Part shown: piece after piece, positions 38,201 through 45,345 of the stretch
How the letters are laid out: every line of letters starts with the position of its first letter
Numbering within the stretch: position 1 is the stretch's first letter
Assembly: GCA_964017195.1 (NCBI GenBank)
Contig: OZ024898.1
Coordinates: 11,629,630-11,693,629 of the forward strand
Reading direction: 5' to 3'
Length of the DNA stretch: 64,000 nt
Source: Siderastrea radians
Lineage: Eukaryota; Cnidaria; Anthozoa; Scleractinia; Rhizangiidae
The notes under the pieces: generated by a model
The model's database searches: none
What the model was told of the DNA's origin: nothing
The model's input: the letters and a program-made list of their open reading frames with translations, nothing else
Program-made: the position numbers and the translations under genes

Positions 38201-41200
38201 TTCCGTCAAATGGCAAAAATTCTCTGATGCAAAGCTCAAAACCACCAGAACTCAGATTTTCCAACCAAGCATACATGGCATCATAAGGTTTTGTGCTACG
38301 AGGATATTTAGTAGTGATAAACACAAAGGGCGTTCCACCGAAGCTCTGCTGCAAAGGATAAGTTGTTGGGGAAAGTTTGTTAGAGCCTTAAGAACCTACC
38401 GGAGTGCCTTTTTCAATGATGTGATTGCTGATGTGCAACCTCGTTTTGTGAGGGTACAGCGAATTCCTTTGGATGTTTTGAAAATAGGGTAAATTTAGTC
38501 ATTTAGTGGGTAGAAACTCGTAAATCCTGATTCACATTTTACGTAAAGCCCCCTTCACAATGTTGTTTTGCACATAACTGCTTAGAAATATAGCAAGAAT
38601 TCAGGATTTCCTGAAGAACTAAAACGCACAAGGGATTTAACATTGTATTTTCCGTCTCTTGGTTAGTGTTTTGTTTTTGAAATGCACGTGTAAAGCATGC
38701 ATTTGGCTGCTAGCTTTCTGAATCTCGATGGGTAAAAGCCGCGCAGGCGAACCCTGAAGTACTGGACGTATTGAGCACCACACAGGGTTTAACCCCTTTG
38801 GTAGGGTGGGGTAAGGTGCGTCCTGACAACCAGACTGTTAGGTGAGGCCTCAACGTAGGGTGTATGAAAAATAACGCTAAGAAGTAGACGAGATGCAGAA
38901 TAAGGCTTCAAAGTAACAGGGATGTGGAAAGAGGGCCTAAGAGAATGAGGATACAGGACTAAGCATAACAGTAGGAATAAAAACACTTTATTCGGTGTTT
39001 GGTTGATGATATTCGCAAGTATTTTGGCGAACCCTGCAGGGGTGAGAAAAAGTGCGAGCAATATGGAAATGTCCATGCTTATCGACCAAAACCAGGAGCC
39101 CATTACCCGGAGCGTCCAACTGTCATAAATTCGTGCAACAGCGTTTTTACAAGTAGGTTTATTTTAAGATAAGCCTTTCCCGCGAAAATAACTTTTTCCG
39201 ATGACGTCTGCATTAAATCTAAGCTACTACTTCCCTTGTAAATACTAAAATCATCGCTTGAAATACTGTCAGAACACTCCGATAAAGATTTCTCACTGCA
39301 GCTGGTCACTGGTATCTGTTATGTTTACTTCCAGCGTGGACGAGTTGTCGTAGTTTCGTACTTAGTCTATTATTAATTACGGAACCGCTTTTTGATTGGC
39401 TATTTCAACCAATTCGCGGGAAAAGCTTATCTAAAAATAAATTTACTTGTGAAAATGCCGTTTCACAGACGCAGTATGGAAGTTGGACGGAATTTTATTT
39501 TCCCACTGCATTTTTTTTTTTTGCTTCGTCCTCCTTCAGCACAAGAAAAAAAAAAGGTCAAACCGGGATTGTACTGTGTAATATGCTTGCATATATTGCG
39601 CTCTTTCTTGCCCAAGGTAAAATGACACACCAGTGGAATAGTAATGCAGAATTACGTTTTAAAAGAGGACGGGAAATTAGGCTGGGAAGTAAAGGAATGG
39701 ATAAATGAGGCTTAAAGGGTAGGGAATGTGAAACGAGGTGTAAAGTAAGGGGATGTGCGATTAGGCTGAAAAGGACGGTGATGTGGTAAATGTAGAATGA
39801 CATAAGGCGTCAGAAGAGTTCAAGTTAAGGCTTAAGGGTAAGGCGACGTCGGGTAAGGTTTGAAACAAAGGAAGTAAGATATGAAGTTGGAAACAAGCTA
39901 TAAGATCGTCGTGGTGTTAGTCCTACAGTTGTGCGAACTATTTTAGACTCACCCGTGTAGCTTGTAGTGTAATATACTCAGGAAAGAAAAGAACAAAGTA
40001 ACACATTTTTACAAGACATTTACGTGTACTGTTCTAGTCTAGGCTCGCGAAAGTCTTATGGTCGCATTCAACGAGTTTTAACACCTTAGTTGTCCCTTCT
40101 TTGTGTTTTTATTCTTTAAAAATTTCATAAAATGACTTACTGTTCAGTTGCTATGTCTTTACACTCTAAGGAAGATAGCCGCACGCCATTCTCTTCCTGA
40201 GAAAGTGTAGAACGCTAGCGATTAGGCCGCAGGCGAGGTTAGATCAGCCATTCGAGGGTTCTATTTGTTCATTATGCTACACAAGATGGCTCTATCTTTA
40301 GGGTCTTTTATGCAAGCTATCGAGCAGTTTTTTTCCTGTATTGATGTTTATTATGCTTTACAAAATGATCTTAACTTTTGAGTTGTGGATAATATTGTGA
40401 AGCATGACAAATTAAATGAAAGCTACTAAGCAGTACTTTCCTTTGGGGTTTATAATCTGTTCAAACTTTCCGACTAAGTCGAGTCCGATGAAGAACCAGA
40501 GAAGGATGAAAACATAAATACCCATGTATTGGGTGAAGAATGTATAGGGAAACCAGATAATTGACTCTCTCTTTATGATTCGAAAAACACGATCGGGACG
40601 TGTCGATGTATGTATGTATGTATGTATGTATGTATGTATGTATGTATGTATGTATGTATGTATGTATGTATGTCTGTGAAAACACCGCTTTAAGAGCCAT
40701 TTTCTAAGAATATCGAGATCGAAAGACACACAAAAAATCCAATTTTTTCTTATTTTGCCAAAACATCCCTTTGGGTAAGCTAATTCAAGAAAAATAATCC
40801 AAAGTTCCAACGAGTTATTTAACGGACGAAAATTTAAAAAGGTCAAAAAATGCTTAAAATGGCGGTTTTATGGTCTCTAAACGGCTCAAATTCTCACTCA
40901 ACCTTAGGAAGCTGGTGAGAGTGTAAAAAAGATTCTTTTAAAACGAAACAAACCACGAACATTATTTAACCTTTCTACGTTAAAACTGTGTTACAAATTT
41001 GGCAATGTTTGGTTTCGAACGTTTTCAAGCGGCGTTTTTATCGAGCCGCTCTTAACCTTGTTTATCACAAGGTAAAATGAAGGCCAACTTCGGCCGCTTA
41101 AAACAGCATCTGGTATGTATCGTTCAATAATTAAGACTACACAGAAAGAAAGCACTGTTATTGCACTTTTTACCAGGAAAGTTACAGCTTTGGGAATCAA

Positions 41201-44129
41201 ATACTTCCCCGTCAGTAAATTTTTACTGTTTAGTGGTCTGAGTGGGTAGAATTATATGCAAATTACTCCCTGGATTACTGCTAACAATTACAAAGGTCGT
41301 TTAAGATAGGCTCACCATTAGTTACACATGCACGCACAATGTTTTTCCTGATCTTTGCAAGGAAGTTCTTCTTTCTTGAGTCTTGCTGAGTCTTATTATG
41401 TTAAAACAAAGCAGATTTTTGACGGCTTTCAACAAGACAGGAATCGACTCATTCAACTTAACCAAGATAACATCGAAAACACAGAGAAACGACATACTAT
41501 GCCCCCTAACTTGCCAACCAAAAAACGCAACAATACAACAGAAAAACATTCCAAACTGTAAACAAACGAATTTTCAGTTTCCTGATTGAGCGAAGGTATT
41601 TTAAACTCATCGCCTAGAGGAATACGGGGAAAGACAGGTGACCCTCTGCACTGACCGAAACGTGTCACACCACACTAACAGAGAGAGTCACGTATTCGAT
41701 TTTTGTTAGGTGATTTGAGATAAAAACTTGGTGGAAAGTTAAAAAGAAAAAAAACTTGCAACAGATAGCTAGTACTTTGTCGGTTTACATGTTAGCACAA
41801 GCTCCACACAGGAGTTTGTACGGTCACGACTCTCTCTATTAAGCGCGGTAATTTCGCAATGTACGTGCTGTTGTAATTTTACTACAAATTTAATTACAGC
41901 TCATGAAATAAAATAAATATTGCAGTAAGTTACATTCACAGTGTGTAAGTACTGATATATGGCGTCGTGTAGTTTTTCCACTCTTCTGGAGAGGGTTACT
42001 GTCTGTGGATTAAGCAGTTGTTACCCAGGCCACGTTGAAGTTGTTTCCCTAAAAGAATTTACAAGACATATCTCGCAGCATCTTCAATTGCACGGACTAA
42101 GTTCAGATAAAGCGGTTGACAGTGAATTCAAGTTGTTGTTAGCCCGAGCAGGTAATGTTATTGCATTTTGTTCTGGAATTACTGTGTTCCATAATTTTGG
42201 CCACAGATACTTCATAGCACTCGGCGTCCCTTAATCTAGGCTCTGCAGACTCGTGCTACTCCTGTGCCCTCCGGCTCCCGGGAGTGGGAGGGGGGGAGAA
42301 AGGGTCTTTTGACCAATGTTTTGGTGTAGGGGTGACGCTGCGAGTTTCACACCCTGGCCCTGTTTAGGACAGAAAAACGAAATAGAAAGTCGATCGTACT
42401 GACCATACCCGGTTGGGGAAGACGGGCATAAAAATTATATACCAGGTTTAGGGACAGAGACCAAAAACCGTATCCTGTCTAGCGGCCAACCTCAGTATAG
42501 TCCACATAAGGGAGTAACCCTCCCTTCCGGGTGAGGGGAGGGGGGTGATGGTGCCGTGTTTAGCATGAAGATAGCACAATGTAATTTCAGACGCCGAAAA
42601 TTGTATTTCAATGCAATCTTCCTTGGTAGCAGTTTGAGCGAGCGAGACGCGGAAGCCACGCAGACCCATGCCAGAACTCGCCCATATGATACCTTCCCTC
42701 GCTTTGCCATTTTAGCTAACCCTTTTTCGCTTCATGGAGTTGAAAGCTTAGACTCTTCTACTCTTCTACCGTTTTCGGTTGGCAAGGTAGGGGGCATAGT
42801 ACGTCGTTTCTCTGTGTTTTCGATGTTATCTTGGTTAAGTTGAATGAGTCGATTCCTGTCTTGTTGAAGTGCCGTTAAAAATCTGCTTTGTTTTAACATA
42901 ATAAAACTCAGCAAGACTCAAGAAAGCAAAACTTCCTCTCAAAGATCAGGAAAAACATTGTGCGTGCATGTGTAACTAATGGTGAGCCTATCTTAAACGA
43001 ATTTTGTAATTGTTAGCAGTATTCCAGGAATTAAATCTGTAATTTGCATCTAATTCTACCCACTCATTCCGCTAACCAGTAAAAATTTGGGCGATGTAGC
43101 AGCTGTCGTAAGGTCTTCCACGATTAGTCTGCTAAACAAGAGAACAAACAAAAGAAACAAAGAACGAGGCGTAAAAACCATAGAGCTGCTACATATAGCG
43201 GTCCAATGAAAATACAAACTTTTGAGAGGTGCTACACTACCAAAAAATTTACTGACGGGGAAGTATTTGATTCCCAAAGCTGTAACTTTCCTGGTGAAAA
43301 GTGCAATGACAGAGCTTCCTTTCTGTGTAGTCTTAATCATTGAACGATAAATACCAGATGCCGTCTTAAGTGGCCGAAGTTGGCCTTCATTTTACCTTGT
43401 GTTAAACAAGATTAAGAGCGGCTCGATAAAAACGCCGCTTGAAAATGTTCGAAACCAAACATTGCCAAATTTAGTACACAGTTTTAACGTAGAAAGGTTA
43501 AATAATGTTCGTGGTTTGTTTCGTTTTAAAAGTATCTTTTTTACGCTCTCACCGGCTTCCTAAAGTTGAGTGAGAATTTGAGCCGTTTAGAGACCCTAAA
43601 ATCGCCATTTTATGCATTTTTCGAACTTTTTAAATTTTCGTCCGTTAAATAACTCGTTGGAACTTTGGATTATTTTTTCTTGAATTAGCCTACCCAAAGG
43701 GATGTTTTGGCAAAATAAAAATAAAAAATTCGATTTTTTGCGAGTGTGTTTCGATTCTCGATATTCTCAGAAAATGGCTCTTAAAGCACGAGAAACGCGA
43801 AGGGGCTGATTTAGTATTATTTAAGCCTCGCTGCAAAAGTAGTACTCATTTTGAGGCGTTCTTTGTCTATTATATCCAACCTGAGAAAAGGTGACCTTTT
43901 CACACTTAGTTTCTGTTGTCCATATTCCACTAAAAGTAACGCTTCCATGTGCCATCTCTGGTTTGTCTTGGAACGCCAACCAGTTGATTACTCCTGTTTG
44001 ATTTGCAAAGCCTGCTGAACGTGAACATAGTTCAAATCCTGCTGTATTTACGTTTGTAGTCCACCAAGCGGAAGGTGAATGAACACTAGCAGAGTCGTCT
44101 TCATAACTCAATGATACAAAGACACGAAC
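15116..44129 (-). CDS. Secreted mosaic protein gene: H-lectin-like repeats, Kazal, C-type lectin, EGF, TLDc (15 exons, 5'-incomplete)
   Basis: Fifteen exons on the minus strand join in frame with AG acceptors and GT donors: 44129-43881, 38348-38181, 37990-37877, 37461-37336, 36474-36378, 34528-34310, 33993-33617, 33236-33069, 32076-31966, 31540-31421, 25679-25589, 21325-20951, 19698-19564, 19164-18931 and 15456-15116. They sum to 2,925 bp, 974 codons plus TGA. Modules in the visible protein: H-lectin half (residues 1-83), H-lectin-like repeats (84-251), Kazal (252-324), H-lectin (326-450), H-lectin-like repeats (451-613), CTLD (615-738), EGF (740-783), TLDc (785-974). Disulphide-rich modules and several N-glycosylation sequons imply an extracellular, carbohydrate-binding protein; a role in adhesion, matrix or immune recognition is inference. 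The start codon and signal peptide were not found, because exon one shown here begins inside a domain. The nearest AATAAA downstream on this strand is at 14,739-14,734. Transposable elements fill the introns. Exon structure is strong; function is unproven. Confidence 0.88.
15623..16108 (-). pseudogene. LINE reverse-transcriptase C-terminal remnant
   Basis: Open on the minus strand for about 160 codons. It contains YKSLIQPVFDYCDFVWDN, then LQKLQNRAARIITFQGYD, SRRQMYLSLLMYDTVN and GGILWNSIP near the stop. These are hallmarks of the region after the catalytic palm in non-LTR retrotransposon ORF2 proteins. The 5' part, including the YADD motif, is absent. It lies within the last intron of the mosaic gene, in the same orientation. 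Confidence 0.88.
16216..16257. repeat. (GACA)n microsatellite
   Basis: About ten GACA-type units with two GACT interruptions, in the last intron of the mosaic gene. Confidence 0.9.
17416..17463. repeat. (TTA)n microsatellite
   Basis: Sixteen near-perfect TTA units in the last intron. Confidence 0.95.
17525..18262. mobile_element. Repeat family D copy 1 (about 738 bp)
   Basis: The copy at 61,583-62,322 is near-identical over the full length. The first 115 bp form a hairpin (AACAATTATCCTGC ... GCAGGATAATTGTT) around GCCGACGAGGCCGTAGGCCG. The rest starts TTTTATTATTCAACAAATT and ends with the complement AATTTGTTGAATAATAAA. No transposase encoded. It sits in the last intron of the mosaic gene. 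Confidence 0.85.
18931..19164 (-). CDS. Exon 14: TLDc domain, first half
   Basis: 234 bp, phase 1-1. It begins GLGQSAILQNNDYYLATLS, then SSYWKRCYRASVDGWAVSTF, HSKCDAKGATVTIIRAG and RYIFGGYTSTSW. The core R-A-S-x-D-G-W-x-x-x-x-F-H-x-x-C-D-x-K-G-x-T-V-T-I-I and I-F-G-G-Y-T is the TLDc signature. Known TLDc proteins such as OXR1 and TBC1D24 are intracellular, so the context here, after CTLD and EGF modules, is notable. Donor TGGA|GTTAGT. Confidence 0.9.
19564..19698 (-). CDS. Exon 13: EGF-like domain, calcium-binding type
   Basis: 135 bp, phase 1-1. It reads DFNECTTESNHCHELATC, then TNERGSYSCKC, then GNGFNCYHSYA. The D-x-N-E-C start and N-x-x-G-S-Y-x-C-x-C centre are typical of calcium-binding EGF modules. 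All six cysteines are there. Acceptor TTTTTCAG, donor GCAG|GTAAGA. It follows the CTLD directly and precedes TLDc. Confidence 0.92.
20165..20332. repeat. Near-perfect 165-bp palindrome
   Basis: Arms CTGATTGGCCACCATAGAGA, GCTGACGTTTCAAGCG and TTAGCC(C)TTCGTCAGAG mirror each other about the central GAGCTC near 20,247, with almost no loop. It lies in the intron between the EGF and CTLD exons. Confidence 0.85.
20951..21325 (-). CDS. Exon 12: C-type lectin domain (CTLD)
   Basis: 375 bp, phase 1-1, encoding an entire long-form CTLD on one exon. It starts DICDPGWDYFNGFCYY and contains CANWTTALKKCRQENSLL, SWLGLNDIFTEG, FTWVDRG, NQPNNFGEEDC, EWNDVKC and ends HPYTCKK. The W-x-G-L core and W-N-D (site 2) are present. 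The specificity triplet is Q-P-N, between the mannose-type E-P-N and the galactose-type Q-P-D, so the sugar preference cannot be predicted. Eight cysteines allow the two canonical disulphides plus two more. Acceptor TTTGAAG, donor AAAG|GTAGGT. Confidence 0.92.
21596..25480. mobile_element. TTAA-flanked foldback element, interrupted
   Basis: Ends GGTGTTTCGATACAG and CTGTATCGAAACACC are flanked by TTAA (21,592-21,595 and 25,481-25,484), a piggyBac-type target. The right arm is continuous (about 24,710-25,480). The left arm is split into 21,596-21,897 and 24,182-24,640 by a 2.3-kb insertion. Arm identity is visible through motifs such as CAACGATAAACAAAAATCCT and TGCTAATATATTCAAAGTAA. No transposase recognised. 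It fills the intron before the CTLD exon. Confidence 0.8.
21898..24181. mobile_element. Insertion made of two tandem units of about 1.0-1.2 kb
   Basis: It starts after TATGTTTGTT and ends at CTTTTCTTGTT, so TTGTT is present at both edges. Each unit begins CACTTGCCCCAGACCTCCGC (21,982 and 22,981) and ends with CGGGGTCCAATGCCCC. Inside, a roughly 75-bp segment containing ACGAAGGTGCTAGCGA recurs at about 22,130, 22,375, 23,130 and 23,385, and another containing ATGTCAGTTCGT recurs at 22,632, 23,615 and 23,857. CCGCCGTCAGGACGGGGTCT is duplicated at 21,902 and 21,942. Confidence 0.7.
25589..25679 (-). CDS. Exon 11: H-lectin-like repeat, unit 2 part d
   Basis: 91 bp (30 codons plus one base), phase 0 to 1. 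Acceptor TTTGTAG, donor ACAG|GTTAGT. It reads NMNISGFRACVKELYETR, then YDPLSVSYAVLT. It lies 5.7 kb from the previous exon across an intron full of tandem and inverted repeats. The fit of its phase on both sides and its similarity to the 36,378-36,474 exon make the assignment secure. Confidence 0.83.
26388..26767. mobile_element. MITE family E copy 1, TTAA-flanked
   Basis: Ends GGACGGCGCCTCC and GGAGGCACCATCC are inverted and bounded by TTAA at 26,384-26,387 and 26,768-26,771. Subterminal arms GGGTAACCACCCATTTTTCA and TGAAAAATAAGTGGTTACCC also pair. Non-coding. A relative is at 35,151-35,535. Confidence 0.78.
27845..27977. repeat. Hairpin with about 55-bp arms
   Basis: GAATCATTTGCAGCATACGC and its complement GCGTATGCTGCAAATGATTTC pair, followed inward by TATAGCTGTCGCTTTGGCACG and its partner. 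Confidence 0.75.
28037..28184. mobile_element. MITE family C copy 2
   Basis: Left end TACAGTCGTTTTACTT and right end GTAAAATGACTCTA are inverted. The centre (GTGGAACAATATC-(T/C)-AACAATT, CCAAAGAAAACA, GGAATTAGTGT) matches 14,003-14,146 with divergence. Confidence 0.6.
28460..28740. repeat. Tandem pair, period about 177 bp
   Basis: AGTTTGT(C/T)GACAA, ATCGATTATTCG and intervening sequence recur at 28,467-28,562 and 28,643-28,739. Confidence 0.6.
30045..30785. repeat. Four diverged tandem units of about 185 bp
   Basis: Each unit contains TATAGAACGAGTAA-like, CTCGCTTCGTACGT-like, TTAAATAACGAGGCA and AGTTTCACAATGCTTCA phrases in the same order (starts near 30,050, 30,240, 30,465 and 30,640). Located in the large intron before exon 11. 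Confidence 0.65.
31421..31540 (-). CDS. Exon 10: H-lectin-like repeat, unit 2 part c
   Basis: 120 bp, 40 codons, phase 0-0. Acceptor TCTTCTGCAG, donor GAG|GTAAAA. It begins FVSFTRNYNTTPTVLISANH, with N-T-T and N-H-S sequons, and ends NGITTWIE at the donor. It is the paralogue of the exon at 37,336-37,461. Confidence 0.84.
31966..32076 (-). CDS. Exon 9: H-lectin-like repeat, unit 2 part b
   Basis: 111 bp, 37 codons, phase 0-0. Acceptor TTCGCAG, donor GAG|GTAAGA. It reads DWFAFSKLHKPIFSEYS and ends LDENNAYCE. It is paralogous to the 37,877-37,990 exon and one codon shorter. Confidence 0.84.
32085..33060. other. Intron without recognisable features
   Basis: Between the exons at 31,966-32,076 and 33,069-33,236. 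A 119-codon open frame on the plus strand (32,549-32,908) is antisense to the gene, low in complexity at its 3' half and unsupported. Confidence 0.55.
33069..33236 (-). CDS. Exon 8: H-lectin-like repeat, unit 2 part a
   Basis: 168 bp, phase 0-0, AATGCAG acceptor and GTG|GTATGC donor. It reads DKFDEAPVVLVTTEHLRTG, then YDAALIWTEDVTKDSFKVC, then FDGKHEDINV. It is the duplicate of the exon at 38,181-38,348, with identical length and phase. The H-lectin exon immediately precedes it in both units, so the duplication covered a block of at least five exons. Confidence 0.86.
33617..33993 (-). CDS. Exon 7: complete H-type lectin domain
   Basis: 377 bp, phase 1 to 0, with ACTTAACAG acceptor and AAAG|GTAGGA donor. 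It begins GFPIVRGRLELLHVPKWSD, continues SSCTTVAFPPYRFYPEK, VHVQITVNHMKLNDSV, SWTENVNTKNFTVCVMQAG, and ends WWSGTNCADAIFPK. This is the best-preserved H-lectin-type domain in the gene. Family members fold as six-stranded beta barrels that often trimerise and bind N-acetylgalactosamine, but ligand residues cannot be assigned confidently here. Sequons NFT and NDS are visible. Confidence 0.86.
34310..34528 (-). CDS. Exon 6: Kazal / follistatin-like module
   Basis: 219 bp, phase 1-1. It reads DLNPCLDVYCPRFGVC, then CECFDQCPSYQDPVCTANGT, then TYDNKCWHELSYCRR, ending HPGSCEG. The first segment (C-x-D-V-x-C-x-x-G-x-C) resembles the follistatin N-terminal EGF-like part. It is followed by a Kazal-type core with PVC-x-x-N-G-T-TYDN-x-C. 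Kazal modules often inhibit serine proteases but also act as structural spacers; the P2-P1 region here does not let me predict an inhibited enzyme. It stands between the two H-lectin units. Acceptor TGTCACAG, donor AGG|GTGAGG. Confidence 0.88.
35151..35535. mobile_element. MITE family E copy 2
   Basis: Ends TAAGGACGGTGCCA and CGAACCGTCCTCA are imperfectly inverted. The interior matches 26,388-26,767 (GGTAACCA, CATTTTTCAGAGA(C/T)AATT, CCCTTGCTAAGA). Located in the intron before the Kazal exon. Confidence 0.65.
36378..36474 (-). CDS. Exon 5: H-lectin-like repeat, unit 1 part d
   Basis: 97 bp (32 codons plus one base), phase 0 to phase 1. Acceptor CTCTTCAG, donor GGAG|GTTGG. It reads EIGLQHMRVCVKDLIG and ends DPVTVSYAVIG. 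The paralogue at 25,589-25,679 reads NMNISGFRACVKELYE and ends DPLSVSYAVLT. The shift to phase 1 at its end makes it joinable to the phase-1 Kazal exon, where the split codon is GAC (Asp). Confidence 0.83.
37336..37461 (-). CDS. Exon 4: H-lectin-like repeat, unit 1 part c
   Basis: 126 bp, 42 codons, phase 0-0, with TTTTACAG acceptor and GAG|GTAAGA donor. It reads QIPFNTTFYDSPVVLVSVHH and closes NNIITAWVE. It matches the exon at 31,421-31,540 (FVSFTRNYNTTPTVLISANH, closing GITTWIE), including the F-x-x-x-x-x-x-P-V-L-(V/I)-S core and the terminal W-(V/I)-E at the splice junction. Confidence 0.83.
37877..37990 (-). CDS. Exon 3: H-lectin-like repeat, unit 1 part b
   Basis: 114 bp, 38 codons, phase 0-0. 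It has a CTCTGCAG acceptor and CAG|GTGAGT donor. It begins EWFAFPRNGSDLNFT, with an N-F-T sequon, and ends DDNYGFCQ. The paralogous exon at 31,966-32,076 begins DWFAFSKLHKP and ends DENNAYCE. The conserved W-F-A-F start and D-x-N-x-x-(Y/F)-C-(Q/E) end define this short exon type. It completes the repeat begun in the preceding exon. Confidence 0.83.
37998..38024. repeat. (GAA)n tract next to a splice acceptor
   Basis: On the coding strand this is a TTC-rich polypyrimidine tract immediately before the CTGCAG acceptor of exon 3. Confidence 0.85.
38181..38348 (-). CDS. Exon 2: H-lectin-like repeat, unit 1 part a
   Basis: 168 bp, 56 codons, phase 0-0, flanked by CCTTTGCAG and GTAAGT. The core motif runs PFVFITTKYPRS, then YDAMYAWLENLSSGGFELC, then FDGKH. 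The exon at 33,069-33,236 has exactly the same length and aligns residue for residue (PVVLVTTEH, YDAALIW, F-VCLRE, FDGKHE), so the two are duplicates. The pattern P-x-V-x-V-T, an aromatic W in mid-domain and F-x-x-C matches H-type-lectin-like repeats, although this divergent form may score poorly against the standard domain profile. Confidence 0.85.
38800..39870. repeat. Degenerate minisatellite around a short inverted repeat
   Basis: Phrases like AGGCTT(C/A)AAAGTAA and AAGGGGATGTG recur at irregular 25-30 bp spacing at 38,840-38,970 and 39,670-39,870. Between them, 39,125-39,200 and 39,408-39,475 are inverted copies (TTTACAAGTAGGTTTATTTT; AAAGCTTATCT...). In the intron before exon 2. Confidence 0.5.
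40604..40672. repeat. (TGTA)n microsatellite
   Basis: Seventeen near-perfect units. Read on the minus strand it yields the spurious YIHT repeat peptide. Confidence 0.95.
40688..43787. mobile_element. 3.1-kb foldback element with 0.8-1.0-kb arms
   Basis: Arms run about 40,688-41,525 and 42,777-43,787 and mirror each other (GCTTTAAGAGCCATTTTCT; CCAAAACATCCCTTTGGGTA; AAAACGCCGCTTGAAAACGT-type; AAAACAAAGCAGATTTTT). The right arm has about 165 bp more (43,075-43,240). The 1.25-kb centre holds an exon-like frame and a GC-richer stretch. Target duplication not clear. It lies in the intron between exons 1 and 2. Confidence 0.82.
41959..42157 (+). CDS. Exon-like open frame inside the foldback element
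   Basis: It starts MASCSFSTLLERVTVCGLSS, then CYPGHVEVVSLKEFTRHIS, and reaches a donor-like GCAG|GTAATG after LLLARA. Read through, it stops at 42,234. The residue mix is protein-like. I do not recognise it. It could be a first exon of an element-encoded gene or a captured host exon. Confidence 0.3.
43881..44129 (-). CDS. Exon 1 of those visible: C-terminal half of an H-type lectin domain
   Basis: This 249-bp exon is phase 0 at both ends. It follows a TTTTTAG acceptor and ends CAG|GTTGG. It reads VRVFVSLSYEDDSASVHS, then a stretch with W-TTNVNTAGFELC and a closing W-TETKC-KVTF. It aligns with the second part of the exon at 33,617-33,993 (VHVQITVNHMKLNDSVTVHD onward), which has 128 more bases at its 5' end. 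The missing 128-bp-equivalent portion should therefore lie on a separate upstream exon, which I could not locate. The foldback element that ends near 43,787 stops only about 90 bp beyond this exon's donor site. Confidence 0.8.
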
Positions 44130-45034
44130 CTAAAAACAAGAACGACATACGTGAGCAGTTTTAACCGAGAACAATATTTATTGTTTGTTTGCTTAGAGTT
44201 TGCAAGTTCATTGCCGATTAAGTTCTGTCAGACGTTCATCCTTCTACAATGTCCTGTTTATAGCTACTCCGATCCACCTTGCACCCTCCAACTTGGTGAT
44301 TTTCTCTCTTTCTCTCGGCCGTATGTTTCCTTTTGTTATATGAGATGCTTTTAACTTTCGTTGCCTGCAAAAACCTACAAACATTTTAAAAACAGTTGGG
44401 ATTCATTAACAAAAGCATGCGCACACTCACCGACTAGACAAAAGCCGTAAACCAAAAATCGACTACCAAAGTCCCCCTTTTTGTCTGGTTTTTAAATGGT
44501 TACAGGTTGATCCTTCCCAGACCGTGGTACCTGCCAAATGACTGTACGAGCGAGAGGAAGTAGAGTAACTAGCTGACTTCTCCCACATCTAGCCTTATTT
44601 GCTTGCCTAAGCATTTACACTGATCATGAGAGACGACGTTGATCAGTAGCTTTAAGTCCGTACAAGGGCGAGTAAGCCGGATGAGGCAGTTTTTAAGTTT
44701 ATTCAACGATAGGGCAATGTACCAGCTTATAGATGCAATAACAAGTATAACTGAGGTCATACAATTTCCAGGCAGTTTTGCCCGCAATCATTACTCAAGC
44801 AATTCTTGACATTTATGTACGTAGCAAAAAGAGGGATTTGGGAGACTTACATAAATTCAAATGACAAAGGAGAAAAACAAGCTTTCAGTCACAAACACCC
44901 CGTACAGTTTTTCAAATCATACTTTTCTTTATGGATTTAACCACCATCTGTTATTTGCGCTATTAAAGCTAGTGGCAAGCTTTGCTTAGTTATTTAATCC
45001 CTGGTGTCAATAGTGTCGTTAGATCCTAGAATTA

Positions 45035-45345
45035 GTAAGGCACAGGTTATATTTCAATGCGCTGCTCATACACGCCAGCACAATTTCCTGTATAGAACAG
45101 TTTCACTGTGGAACAATCTACCTGAGAGAATTATACACGTATCGATTCTTTGGCTAGTTTCAAACTAGCCTTAAAGGAACATTTTAAGAAGGACAAGTAT
45201 TTTTAATTTTTTTTTCAGCTGCTTTATACACATTTACATTTTACCTTTACATTTTTTTATATTGATGTATGTAATTAAATTCTGAAAAGCCCGTAGGGAG
45301 AATTTAATAAAGTATTATTATATTATTATTATTATTAAGGAAATC
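45035..45345 (+). pseudogene. LINE 3' end with ATT-rich tail
   Basis: Contains RTVSLWNNLPERI and, one frame over, SLASFKLALKEHFKKDKYF then stop. This is the usual C-terminus of LINE ORF2 proteins (W-N-x-L-P, S-x-x-S-F-K, H-F). A short 3' UTR with an (ATT)n tail follows. One frameshift separates the two parts. Confidence 0.75.

Noticed and set aside
40412..40846. 144-codon open frame with a YIHT repeat
   Set aside because: It is a translation of the (TGTA)n microsatellite and flanking foldback arm.
44438..44495. Possible part-b exon (DFGSRFLVYGFCLV) before a GTGAGT
   Set aside because: The ending only loosely recalls DDNYGFCQ, it lacks the W-F-A-F start, the acceptor is poor and the phase does not fit.
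44569..44787. Signal-peptide-like frame upstream of exon 1
   Set aside because: It has no ATG at its start, ends in a stop without a donor site, and its phase cannot be joined to exon 1.
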